A stretch of 64,000 nt of DNA from Cymodocea nodosa. Lineage: Eukaryota; Streptophyta; Magnoliopsida; Alismatales; Cymodoceaceae. Below the pieces are notes generated by a model. It worked only from the letters and a program-made list of their open reading frames with translations, had not been told where the DNA came from and did no database searches. Location of the stretch: assembly GCA_036874045.1 (NCBI GenBank), contig CM072336.1, positions 14,317,001 through 14,381,000 on the forward strand, in the 5' to 3' direction. Below, piece after piece: positions 46,709 to 56,595 of this stretch. Numbering within the stretch: position 1 is the stretch's first letter; each line of letters begins with the position of its first letter. A program made the position numbers and the translations under genes.

Positions 46709-46825
46709 TACTTAACTCAACGAACTTAGTTCGTTGAGTTATGCCTAACTCCACGAGGATATGTAAGTAGCTATGTTAATTTTATTTCTGCTAAATTTTG
46801 TTTATGTTATACAGAATCACAATAG
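46709..46825 (+). promoter_or_regulatory. Upstream region of F-box cargo with splice-like signals
   Basis: It has GTTCGTTGAGTTA motifs, then ATGTAAGTAG (about 46761) and TTATACAG|AATC (46814) just before the ATG. Element G reads GGGTAAGTAAGTAG at the first place, a good donor. The interval between them is only about 52 bases, short for a plant intron. The acceptor may therefore pair with a donor further upstream, such as the leader GTATGT near 43880. This is inference. Confidence 0.4.
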
Positions 46826-47965
46826 ATGGAATTGATGAAATTACCACTAGATGCACTGAGGGAAGTACTGAGTAACTTATCAGCTAAAGATCTATGTAGA
46901 TTGTGTTGTGTGTCAAAGGAAATTAAAGAATGTGTTAGAGAAAATTATTTTCATAGACTACAAGCTGCAAAGATGACTAATATTAGAGATGGATTTTTAT
47001 GGAAGTCATTTAATCATAGTTAAATTAGCTGTGAATATCTGAATATGAAAGAAAATGTTGAAATCCCACCCAATACATTAGAAGGAATAGATCATATTAT
47101 GGGGATAGATGAAGGATTGATTATTTACAAAACCAAACTAAGGTATGCAATTTTGTTACTTGATATTTTGATTAGAAAGCTTATCACTAGAGAAGAATGG
47201 AATATAGGAAGACCTAATAGATTTGAAGTACCAACTGAAAATTGTGGGTCAGCTTTAACATTTTCTAATAAAAATTTGACCATTCCTAAAAAGTTGTATT
47301 ACTGGAGACCAACTGGAAATTGGGATGAGGATCTATGTTTAAGTATGTATAATTTTCTAAATAGATCTTGGACTGAAAATACTATGATATATCTAGGATA
47401 GAAAGTAGTAATTAACAACATACATGTCATACTTGTTGGATATATATATCTAGTCTTGGATATATCAATTGCATTTAAATCTGATTTATACATAGTAAGC
47501 ATAGACAGTTATGATGATGACTTTATAGAAATATTACCTATACCTAATAATTTAGCTAAACCACCGTTTGCAGAACTTGATAAAATTCAATTAGGAGTGT
47601 GGTATAATGAATATGATGATCCTACTTTATGTATGATAAGATGGTGGGATAAATTGAGGAAGTTTCAAATATAGATTATGAAAGACCTAAATGAATGGAA
47701 GTGGGAAGAGGAATATATTGAAATATATATAAAAATAGAAACAACTACATTATCTTAGAACAGAAGAGGATTCCTTTCTACATTTCAAATCAATAATGGT
47801 AATACACTTATATTTAGTATTGATAACATACTACAAGTTTACAAATTAAAAAGAAAAGTAGATTGCATTAAAATGGAATTAATAGCAAGAAGAATTATGC
47901 CTAAAAAGTTTGCTTGGATTGACACGTTTATTCCATTTTTCACTACTTTTCAATCATGTTCTTAA
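46826..47965 (+). pseudogene. F-box cargo gene of TR-GAG element F
   Basis: An F-box domain opens the frame at ATG 46826: LPLDALREVLSNLSAKDL, then CRLCCVSKEIKECV and an F.RLQAAK stretch, which fits the F-box consensus LP.....IL..L...L...R.VSK.W. F-box proteins bind SKP1 and recruit substrates to SCF ubiquitin ligases. After it comes a region of about 220 residues with TLEGIDHIMGID, EEWNIGRPNRFEVP, KKLYYWRPTGNW, LDISIAFKSDLY and WYNEYDDPT. A last stretch (47768-47965) with TLIFSID and VYKLKRK is in the style of F-box-associated domains and ends at a stop at 47963. It is broken as it stands. It is part of the element, between gag and the purine tract. The parent host gene is not identified. Confidence 0.7.
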
Positions 47966-48013
47966 ACTATGATTTTGTACTTTTAATGTTGTGTATATGC
48001 TACATTTATTGTT

Positions 48014-48025
48014 AAAAAAAAAAAA
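48014..48025 (+). other. Poly(A) run behind the F-box cargo (element F)
   Basis: A run of 12 A about 50 bases after the cargo stop, in the same place as 2399-2412 in copy F1. Confidence 0.6.
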
Positions 48026-48457
48026 CTTTAGTAATGTTTTATTTTATTTACAACGAAAAGAAAAACAAAATATCAATCCAGTTTGTTAGTATCTGTTCTG
48101 GGAAACCAATTGGCTTGCTTGTGAGCCACCAAAGGCATAGGAGCCTGGGTTCCACACAAGACATTGATTTAACAATTTATGTTTTGTAGTTTTGTTATAT
48201 ATTCTACTTTTATTTGTGAATGAAAAGTTTTTCAGAATCAAAAGTCGGAAGATATTAAAGGAGATACAAAAGAACAAGGTATGTAATTGATTACTTATTT
48301 TGAATTTACATTCAAACTCAATTCGTAGAGTTATTCATTAACTCAACGAATTAACTTCGTTGAGTTAGGTGCTAAGTCAATGAAACAATATTCATGCCTG
48401 CTAACATTTATTGTATTTACTATAAAATCTTTTACATTGAGGACAATGCAAAATGTA
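48026..48457 (+). other. Non-coding stretch between cargo and purine tract
   Basis: It holds CAATTGGCTTGCTTGTGAGC and TAGGAGCCTGGGTTCCACAC, both also in F1 (2445-2500). It also has a segment at 48240-48357 that F1 lacks, flanked by TTTTTCAG|AATC and GAACAAG|GTATGT. The latter pair looks like an acceptor and a donor around a small exon. No frame of note. Confidence 0.45.
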
Positions 48458-48471
48458 GGTATGGGGGGAGG
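48458..48471 (+). promoter_or_regulatory. Internal polypurine tract (element F)
   Basis: GGTATGGGGGGAGG, preceded by CATTGAGGACAATG, the usual 3' end mark of Athila/Tat internal regions. About 1.36 kb separates it from the LTR. Confidence 0.7.
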
Positions 48472-48639
48472 TAATTAGATTAAAATCTAAGTAATTTTGT
48501 TAATTAGAGGAACTAGGATTGTGCTGCAAATTTCTGTAGAAATTGAAATTTTTTTATGTATTTGTTGTAACTAATCAAAAATTCCTATAACCATTTGATA
48601 ATTGAAACTGTAAAAAAAATTTTAAGAACTATAATTGCT

Positions 48640-49740
48640 TGAATGTTATATTTAGAATCTTATATAAGATGCTACAAAATTTTACTATTAATATAAATAT
48701 GGATATAGTATCTTATGTTTTTACTGAATTTTATGAGTTTAATAGTTTCACGATTTTAAAAAGAAATCAGAATGCTTAATTGAAACTCAAGACATTATCT
48801 GAAATCCTGAAAGAGCTGAAATATTGATTTTTGGATTAAATGAGATACATATGTTCAAGGATACATTTAATTTGATTGATTACACTTGTAGAATGATTTA
48901 CGAGTAAATCTTATTAAAATATAGAAAAAGTATGAGTTTATTGATATGGATTCATGTTTTCAGTAAATTATAGAAGTAGGATTATATGAGATTTGTGTTT
49001 TATTGCATCTGTATTAATGAAATACATATATATATTGTGTTGAAAAGAAAAAGAGGAAAAAAGAGAAAAACTTTGAGAGTTTATTGATTTATTTGATCGC
49101 GAGCCTTTTGTACTTAAGTAGATAGGTATGTAAGGATTGTTGACGTAAAAAAGGACTCTTTAAATCTGGCAACCTAAGATCCTGATCAGATCTGAGATTG
49201 TTGACTGATAGCTCGATACATGGGTACATTAGAAAGCCCTTGTATGATTCAAGCTTTTCAAATTAACTTTTAAAGTACAAATATAGATATACTGTTCTAA
49301 AAAGATAAAAGTGTTTTGTGAAATACAGATATCTTTTGAATCTAGTATATTTTCTATTATCTAAGATTACTGAAGTATGGATCTAGATTAGACTTTTGAA
49401 GTTGTTTATTTGAGATACAGTTTATTATTCTTCTTATTTTAATCATATTGAGTTGAATTGTGTTTTGATTTGTATGTAGTTGAAATATATTCTGAAAATC
49501 ATATTGGAAAATTTAGGATAACAGATGTTTGAAAAGAAAAAATGATAATATAATTGCCATACAAAATAGATTTTAACCCTAAATGATATTCTGTGATGCT
49601 AGTATATTTTGTATGTAATTTACATACATTTAAATATATTTGCAGGTTGAAGAGGAGAAAACAATGTTAAAATAGATTACTAAAAAAATACAGAATATCT
49701 TTATATTAATCTAATCTATGTATTTTGAAGATACAAAATG
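48640..49740 (+). repeat. Shared 3' module (element F copy)
   Basis: Homologous to 12110-13250 and 24370-27250 (reverse strand, SIRE) and to 2880-3960 and 22130-22830 (TR-GAG). It ends with TATTTGCAG|GTTGAAGAGG at 49645, then AAAACAATG, as do all copies. Non-coding. Confidence 0.75.
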
Positions 49741-49816
49741 AAGAGTTAGTTCTAGCACTTTAGAAAGACCAACTAGTTAGATCTTAGTAGTTTGTTAAGG
49801 GACTAGTAAAAGTTAA

Positions 49817-49828
49817 GTACGAGGGAAG
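49817..49828 (+). promoter_or_regulatory. Polypurine tract next to 3' LTR (element F)
   Basis: GTACGAGGGAAG directly before TGTTTAGAATG; a variant of the tract at 4077-4088. Confidence 0.75.
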
Positions 49829-51966
49829 TGTTTAGAATGAAAAAGTAAGGGTTAAATGATGGTTAATTGCATAATATTTAGCTTATCATATGAGAATTAA
49901 GCCATTATATTATAATTGCATTATCATATGCTTTAATGAAAGAATCTACATAATTTAAAGGAATTAGCATTAATTAAGTATATTTCTACACTATCGGTAA
50001 GTTACAGGCTTTTTAATTCCTAACTATCTCAATTGTTTGTTATTTTAGAGAGTTATATTACATGTACCGGACAGTTATGTTTTAAACGCTCATAGAATAT
50101 TTTATTATTTCCTAGAGTACACATGTTGAGACCTTAATGCATAACTTAAGGGGATTTTCGGTAAGTTATCTGGTAACTATCCAAAATGCATCTAAGCATC
50201 AGATAGTTAGGTTTGTAAGTATCCGAAATATACTTTTACTCGTTAAGTTAGAATTATGCATATGTTGAATTTAAATGTTTTACTATGTCACGTGAGCTGC
50301 ACATGTTAAACTCAAACAAATAGCATAACTATACATGTTGTATTAGTGTTATGTAGAAATAGGAAATGTAAACTTTCGGATAGTTAACATTTCGTTTTAG
50401 TTGAAGAGTTATGTTAAAAACTCGTATAGTTAAGTTATCTGCACGTGTGTTTTAATGTGTTTTAATGTTTTAAGTTTTCACGTATTTTCCATGTGCGTTT
50501 GGTAATGAAAAATCGAAGAGTTAGATAACTGTTTGAGTTTTATATACATGGATGGATAACTATTTGAGTTTTATAAAATGACTAACGAACAGATAAGTTT
50601 TCTTATTTAGTCATGTGTTTTGCAAGTGCAAGAACTAGAAGAGTTACAAGAAGATACAATATGAAGGAAAACTACGATTGCACGTATCACGTAAGAATTC
50701 ACTCGTGAAATGAAGAAGAAATCACCATCGTTGATATGAATGAAGGAAATCCAACCAATCATTTAAGTAGAAGTAGTAACTATTGAAAAATATATAAAAG
50801 AAGAGAAAAACTATGTTGTGTGGGTGGAGAACTGCGCTAACTGTAGGAAGTGTCGGAAGTTCCTTAAAGACCACCAAAATCACCAACCATCGAAGGTCTA
50901 TGAGGATTCTTTCCAGATGTCGACTTGATTTCGAGCCAAACACGGTGACTGACAATCACTGTGAGGAGTGATCACATCATAGGAAGGGAAACCATTTTCA
51001 TCAAGCATCGACTCATATCTTAAGAGATCGTAAAGCTTCTAGCCTTGGTTTCGAGTTGATGCCAATATATTGAAGAGGAGATCAACTTACAATTCTTGGT
51101 TTGCGATTCTATAGGGAGAGGAGGCAAGATTGTAAGTGATTAAGTTTTCAGTAGTGTAATCGCATTGCATGTAGTGACATAAATTTTTACTGTTGATAGA
51201 GATTTTTACATTCCACCTTTCACTCATCTTTAGGAACATACCAAAACAAAAACATACCAAAAACAACTAATTATCTGTATTTACATTTAGTATTAAAGTG
51301 TGGTATTGTTTGTTTTGTATTGTGATTAATGTTATCATTGTCAATATTGTGAATGTTTTATGTTTATTTGATTCAGAAATTAGAAAATAGTTTTATTGTT
51401 TACTGAAATAGATTCGTCCCAGATACTTAAAGATTTTAATAGTTAATGTTTGAAATATTTGAATGTTAGTGTTGTTTAATGACAAATCTCATATTAACTA
51501 ATATTAAAGAGCTTAATTGATATTATTTACATTCTGTGGAACTGTCCAATGGATGGTCAAATTTCTCTGTAAATAGCAATATTTAACTGAAAGGTAGGCT
51601 TGAGGAGTTAACTTAAGTTCACGAGGTTAGTCTGTTGAGTTAACCATAACTCTATGAATTAAGTCTGTTAAGTTAACTATAACTCAATAGAGTGTTTAAC
51701 TGAACACATATAAACTCCAATATATAAATCGAAATAGCACACAATTCTTACTCAATCTTTGTGGGATCGACGTGTACTTGCACACAAATACAATATACAT
51801 TGTGAACTTGCAGTTAAAAATACAAATTAGACTTAATATCTAATTTATGTGAAAAGTTGTTTGTTTACTTTTAAAAGAATTTATTAATATAATCATAAAA
51901 ACAAATTAAACTGATTTTCTTGCACTGCCTAATAGACAAGTTTCTAATTTAAATATTCACAATACA
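49829..51966 (+). repeat. 3' LTR of TR-GAG element F
   Basis: About 2.14 kb, TGTTTAGAATG...CACAATACA. The 3' end follows the subtype seen in element G (CAAGTTT...CACAA.ACA) rather than the CCCAAACA subtype of D and E. TATA is at 50793-50800. The conserved block is at about 50870-51000. The distal part with GGATCGACGTGTACTTGCAC is at about 51767. Confidence 0.85.
50793..50800 (+). promoter_or_regulatory. TATA box in TR-GAG LTR (F)
   Basis: TATAAAAG, in the same place in all LTRs of this family in the window, about 70-90 bases before the conserved block. Confidence 0.6.
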
Positions 51967-52980
51967 ATACAATTCTCATACCCAAGATTTGCTTGGCTTC
52001 TCCTAAATCCTTTGTGTCAAATTCCTTTGACAATTGTCTTTTTAATTGCTTAATCTGTTCCATACTTGAACGAGCAATTAACATATCATTTACATAAATC
52101 AGTAGAATGATAAAGCAGTCATCAAACAATTTTATGTAGTAGCACTAGTTTGTATCACATCTCTTGAAGCCTAAGGTACAGATACAGGTATCAGATCTCT
52201 TGTACCATTGTCTTAGTGCTTACTTCAAGCCATACAGACTCTTCAGCAATCTACATACTATTTTTGCTTTCTTGCTAGTTACTGTAAATCCTTCTAGCTA
52301 CATTATGTAAAGTTCTTCCTCCAAATCTCTATGTAGGAATGCTGTTTTTATATCCATTTGCTCCAAAAAAAAATCTTCTATAGCAACAATACTCAAGACT
52401 ATTCTTATAGTATTCATCTTCACAACTAGTGAAAATACTTCAGTATAGTTTATATCTTGGATTTACTGAAAACCCTTAACAATTAGTCTAGCTTTATATT
52501 TCTTGCTGTCATCTGGTTGTTCTTTCAACCTAAACACCCACTTGTTTCCTAGGATTTTCTTCCCTTCTAGCAATGGAGTTAGCTTCCAAGTTTTATTCTT
52601 TTCAAGGGACCTCAATTCCTCTTTCATTACTAACTCTCATTCATGTGCATCACTTGCACAGACTGGTTCCTGATATATTTCAGGTTCACCATTATCAATC
52701 AATAACTGATAATTAAATGATGGTATATACCTTTCAAGTGGTTTGGAAACCCTTCTAGATATTCTAAGTTGTCTAGAGACAACTTCATCCTCCTAGTTGT
52801 TTAGATGTTCTTGCTATTTAACCTTTAGAAGCTGAATTTCTTCTATAGGTTTCTTCTGAAGTTGTTCAACATCATTATCTAGATTGATTTCAGTAGTACT
52901 TTCAAATTGAAACTCTGATTACTATTCATCTGCACTTTCTCTATGCTTGTACATCTTGGATTCAATGAAGGTGACATCTT
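51967..52980 (-). pseudogene. RT region of Tork-like fragment I
   Basis: It includes a LLIYVNDMLIA-type catalytic stretch, SKEFDTKDLGEAKQILGM and, in other frames, a degraded N-terminal RT with a linker. No RNase H is present, because the element is cut by F at 51966. Decayed. Confidence 0.75.
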
Positions 52981-53011
52981 TTGCACAGATTATTTTCTTG
53001 GTTTCTTCCTC

Positions 53012-53875
53012 TTAGAATCTATAATCAAAATAATCCTTACCATAGCTAATGAAATAACACTTCTGTGATTTTGAATCTAACTTGTCCCTTTTGTCACTAC
53101 TCAAGTGGACAAATGACTTGGATCCAAAGACTTTCAAATGAGCATAGTTGACCTCCTTCTTAGTCCACAATTCTTTAGGGTTTTTAAGCTCCATTGGAAT
53201 AGATGGTCCTCTATTTATTAGATAGGTAGTTGTATTGACAGCTTCTACCCAAAATGTTTTAGGAAAACCTATATGTAGTCTCATGCATCTTACTCGTTCA
53301 TTCAAGGTCTTGTTCATTCTTTCAGCAACTCCATTTTATTGTGGAGTTCCAACTACAATCCTCTACCTTCTAATTCCTTGCTCTTCACAATAGATTTTAA
53401 ATTCTTGGCTATCATATTCTCCACCATTGTCTAACTTGATGGATTTAATTTTTCGCCCACTCTGATTTTCCACTTCTACCTTCCATTTCTTGAAGACTTG
53501 GAAAAGTTCAAACTTCTATTTCAGAAAATAAATCCACACTTTCCTAGTACTGTTATCAATGAAGGTGACATAGTAAAGAGTACCTCCTAAAGAACTAATA
53601 GGGGAAGGCCCCCACACATCCGTGTGAACTAACTCTAATTTCTATGACTTTGGATCATGAGTAGCCTTAGCAAAGCTGACTCTCTTCTGCTTTCCCTTAA
53701 TGTAGTCCTCACATACTCCTAAATTAACATTCTTCAACTTAGGGATTTTCCCTTCTGCCACTAAAACCTTCAGTCTTTTCTCACTAAGGAGTCTCAATCT
53801 TTTATGCCATAAGTTAGTGTCTTCAGTGTCACTGACTATTGCAATAGTGTCATCTTGATCTGATGTTAAATACAA
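53012..53875 (-). pseudogene. Integrase and GAG-pre-integrase region of fragment I
   Basis: It has an HKRLRLLSEKRLKVL segment, a CEDYIKGKQKRVSF zinc-region end, then the integrase C-terminal side with FWVEAVNTTTYLINRGPS, LKVFGSKSFVHL and KRDKLDSKSQKCYFI. These are standard Copia motifs. Broken by several lesions. Confidence 0.8.
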
Positions 53876-54289
53876 TGTGCCAGTCCTCTATCTTGAATTA
53901 ACAATTCTTGCACCTTTGGTTATCTTCCATTTGCCCACACCAAAGCCAATCTGGTAATCATCGTTGTCTAAGGAGATTATGGAAATTAATTGTTTTGCAA
54001 GATCAGAAACATATCTGACTTCCTATAATTTTCATATCCCTTGTTTTGTTTTTATGTGTACCTCTTCTCTTTCCAACACATCTAAACTAGTGTTGTTGGC
54101 AAGATACACTTTCTTTACAGGAGTTGCACGATAATTATGCAACAAATCCTTCTTGTAGGTAGTGTGGAATGAAGCTCTTGAGTTCAGTACCCATGAGTCA
54201 ATGGAACTGTCTACATAGCATACTAGGGCATCATCTGAATCATAGGAGACAACATTTGCTCCTACTCCTTCAAATCCCTTCCCTTTGCT

Positions 54290-55032
54290 ATCTTTCTTGG
54301 AAGCCTTACACTGTGACTTGAAGTGCCCTCATTGATTACAATTTCAGTACTTTATATCTGACCTCACTTTACTGGTACATCTGGCCTTTATCCTTCCTCC
54401 GAATTTAAATTGTTTTAATTTACTTCTCCCTCTACTTTCAACACTAAGGATAGAAGTTGAAGCTGACAATTCACTTTTTTGTGAATGTCTTCACTCAAAA
54501 TTAAATCTCGAATGTCACTCATTTTGAGCTTTTTATGACCTAATGAACTACTTACACTAGTCACAACAGAAGACCAACTTTTTGGTAATGAAGATAACAA
54601 AATCAAAGCCCTAACTTCATCATCAAATACTATATCTACTAAGTGCAGTTAATTCAATATAGTATTTAACTCATTAATGTGGTCTATTACATTTCCACTT
54701 TCATGCATTTTCAGATTAAATAATCTACGCATGAGAAATACCTTGTTGGCGGCTAATGGCTTCTCATACATGTTGGACAATGCTTTCATCAAGTCAGCTA
54801 TTGTTCTCTCCTTGGCAACATTCAAGTGAATGTTCCTTGCCAACGACAACATTCATTCAAGCGCTTTCCTGTCTAGTAGCTCCCACTCTTCCTAGTCCAT
54901 CTTCTCTAGTTTTCTTCCAAACAAAGGTTAATGAAGATCCTTCTAATATAAACAGTCTTCTATCTGTGACCTCCAGTATCCAAAATCATTTCTATCAAAC
55001 TTCTCGATTCTAAGCTTTCTATCATCTGCCAT
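54290..55032 (-). pseudogene. Gag region of Tork-like fragment I
   Basis: Starts at ATG 55032. UBN2-type gag with VAKERTIADLMKAL, KPLAANKVFLMRRLFNLKM, GNVIDHINELNTILN, LLSSLPKSWSSVVTSVSS and MSDIRDLILSEDI. A CX2C-type knuckle region follows near 54300-54345. Broken. Confidence 0.75.
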
Positions 55033-55067
55033 TCTGTCAATCCAAAACCTTCGACTTTCATACTAGT

Positions 55068-55390
55068 TGTTGGATTGAGATGAAGCACAAACATTTCTCT
55101 AGTTAATAGTTCAAGCTTGATATTGAAAAGTCTCACCTCTCAAACTCAATGAAATTGTGAAATGGAGATTAATGGAAGAAAGCATATAAAAAAAACACAG
55201 GATTTACATAGTTCAGCAACTACCTACGTCCATAGGAGTTGAATGTTCTTCTATAAGCTTCGACGCAATCAACCATATGTTTTACAATATCATAAATGTT
55301 TATATACTACCCAAACCTAAGGTTAATAAACCTTTAATTACAATAGAGCCATTATAGTAGCAAATAAACACTTTGGAGAAGGAAGACTCA
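55068..55390 (-). repeat. 5' LTR (part) of Tork-like fragment I
   Basis: On minus the LTR end reads CTCAATCCAACA, followed by a drifted primer site (ACTAGTATGAAAG). Inside lies CTATGGACGTAGGTAGTTGC, common near the end of Tork LTRs, and a TATA motif (GTATATAAAC on minus, 55298-55307). The upper boundary is approximate: the following sequence takes on the TAACTATCCGA style of element J. Confidence 0.5.
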
Positions 55391-55965
55391 TTTTTGGAGC
55401 CTTTCTTCCTAACTCTCCAAAAAATGCAGCATTTCGAATAGTTACTGGCCTTAATTATCCGAAGGAATTCCTTTTCTCTACGTCTGTTAGAATGGTCGAA
55501 TGCTATAGCAAGCTAACTGTCTAAAGAAATCTTATCTTTCAAATAGTTACTGTCCTAACTATCTGAAAATCCACTTAAGTCCTTTTGGATACTTAGCTTC
55601 TTAATTATCTAAAGATCCACTTAAGTCCTTGACTTTTAGATACTTAGCTTCTTAACTATCTGAAGATCCACTTAAGTCCTTGACTTTCAGATACTTAACT
55701 TCTTAACTATCTGAAGATCCACTTAAGTCCTTGACTTTTGGATACTTAGTTTCTTAACTATCTGAAGATCCACTTAAGTCCCTCTTAAGTCATTTCGAAA
55801 GGTTCTAGCTATAACCTTCTAAAAAGCTCCTAACTTTTGGATAATTAGTTCTGAGCCTTCCGATTGCTCTATTGATTTCGGATACTTCAAGTTGATAACC
55901 TTCCAATTGGGCTTAGGCGACTTATGGCATACTCCACACCTGATCTACTTGCCCTAACACCTACA
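55391..55965 (+). repeat. 5' LTR (3' part) of SIRE-like element J
   Basis: It ends CACCTACA right before a drifted iMet primer site. It contains GATAGTTACTG, CACTTAAGTCC and TCTGAAGATCC motifs, including a 51-bp tandem repeat. Its left boundary with the Tork-like LTR is uncertain. Confidence 0.5.
55588..55790. repeat. 51-bp tandem repeat, about four units
   Basis: Units start GATACTTAG at 55588, 55639, 55690 and 55741, each containing TCTTAACTATCTGAAGATCC and ACTTAAGTCC. Spacing is exactly 51 bases. Unit-to-unit differences are few. It lies in the LTR of element J and is not in a reading frame. Confidence 0.9.
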
Positions 55966-55980
55966 ATTGATATTAGAGCT
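55966..55980 (+). other. Primer-binding site of element J (drifted)
   Basis: ATTGATATTAGAGCT resembles AGTGGTATCAGAGCT, the iMet primer site used by the SIRE elements here, and directly follows the LTR end CCTACA. Confidence 0.7.
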
Positions 55981-56022
55981 TTTATTTAGGAATCAGTTTT
56001 TCCTTTTGTAAATTACGATCAT

Positions 56023-56595
56023 TTGTTAAAAATGGCTAGTATTTCAAACAATGAAATTCTAGTAATGACTAAAGGACAGACTACTACTCATCCTCCTATA
56101 TTTGAAGGTAGCAATTATAGCTATTGGAAATACAAGATGAAAGTATTTTTTCAATTGATTGATTTTAAATTATGGCACATAATTAGCAATCCTATAATGT
56201 TGGTCATGACTCCATATGATATTTGGACTTTTGATGAAAAAGAGCGAATGACACTGAATGCTAAAAGTTTAAACATCTTGTTCTGTGCTTTATCTCATGA
56301 TCAATTTAATAAAGTATCTACATATCGAACTACATATAAGATATGACATACATTAGAAGTTGCCAATGAACGTACTTACCAGGTTAAAAAATCTAAGATT
56401 AATATATTAGTACATAAATATGAGCTTTTTAAGATGGACGAAAATGAATGTATCTCTAATATGTTTTCTTATTTTCTTGAGATTGTAAATTCCTTAAAAT
56501 CATTAGGCAAGAAATTTGAGGAAAAAGACTTAGTTAGAAAGATCTTTAGATCTTTAACTAAGATTTGGGCTCAAAAGATAATATCTATTGAAGAG
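56023..56595 (+). pseudogene. Gag N-terminal region of element J
   Basis: SIRE-type gag: HPPIFEGSNYSYWKYKMKVF, FQLIDFKLWHIIS, DEKERMTLNAKSLNILFCAL, then FKMDENECISNMFSYF, LKSLGKKFEEKDLVRK and QKIISIEE. By eye it is clearly diverged from the gag of A-C, so it is another subfamily. Broken. Confidence 0.8.

Larger units (their letters stand above)
43769..51966 (+). mobile_element. TR-GAG element F carrying an F-box gene
   Basis: The fullest copy of the Ty3-like non-autonomous family. In order it has a leader (43769-44079), an Athila/Tat-type gag (44080-45272), a solo LTR of another Copia family (45378-46708), an F-box gene (46826-47965) with a poly(A) run behind it, an internal purine tract (48458-48471), the module shared with SIRE elements (48640-49740), a second purine tract and a 3' LTR (49829-51966). 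I find no protease, RT, RNase H or integrase. Its 5' LTR is not present on the left, where the 5' LTR of Copia element B abuts. The right end lies in a Tork-like RT region. It is broken at several places. Confidence 0.85.
51967..55067 (-). mobile_element. Tork-like Copia fragment I
   Basis: A minus-strand Copia element of a lineage different from SIRE. In element order: gag from ATG about 55032 (MADDRKLRIEKFD), with NVAKERTIADLMKALSNMYE, LMRRLFNLKMHESGNV and ILLSSLPKSW; a GAG-pre-integrase stretch (53642-53875, NLWHKRLRLLSEK); integrase (53012-53317, ERVRCMRLHIGFPKTFWVEA); and RT (52129 down to 51967, ending DLGEAKQILGMRI). The DLGEAKQILGM motif and this gag type fit Tork/TNT1-type elements. 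RT stops where the LTR of element F begins. It is heavily decayed, with many lesions. Confidence 0.8.

Noticed and set aside
46763-46814. A complete intron before the F-box ATG
   Set aside because: The interval of about 52 bases is shorter than usual plant introns and the donor in this copy is poor; kept only as a possible acceptor.
54756-55013. 85-codon plus-strand frame
   Set aside because: It is the antisense shadow of the Tork-like gag on the minus strand.
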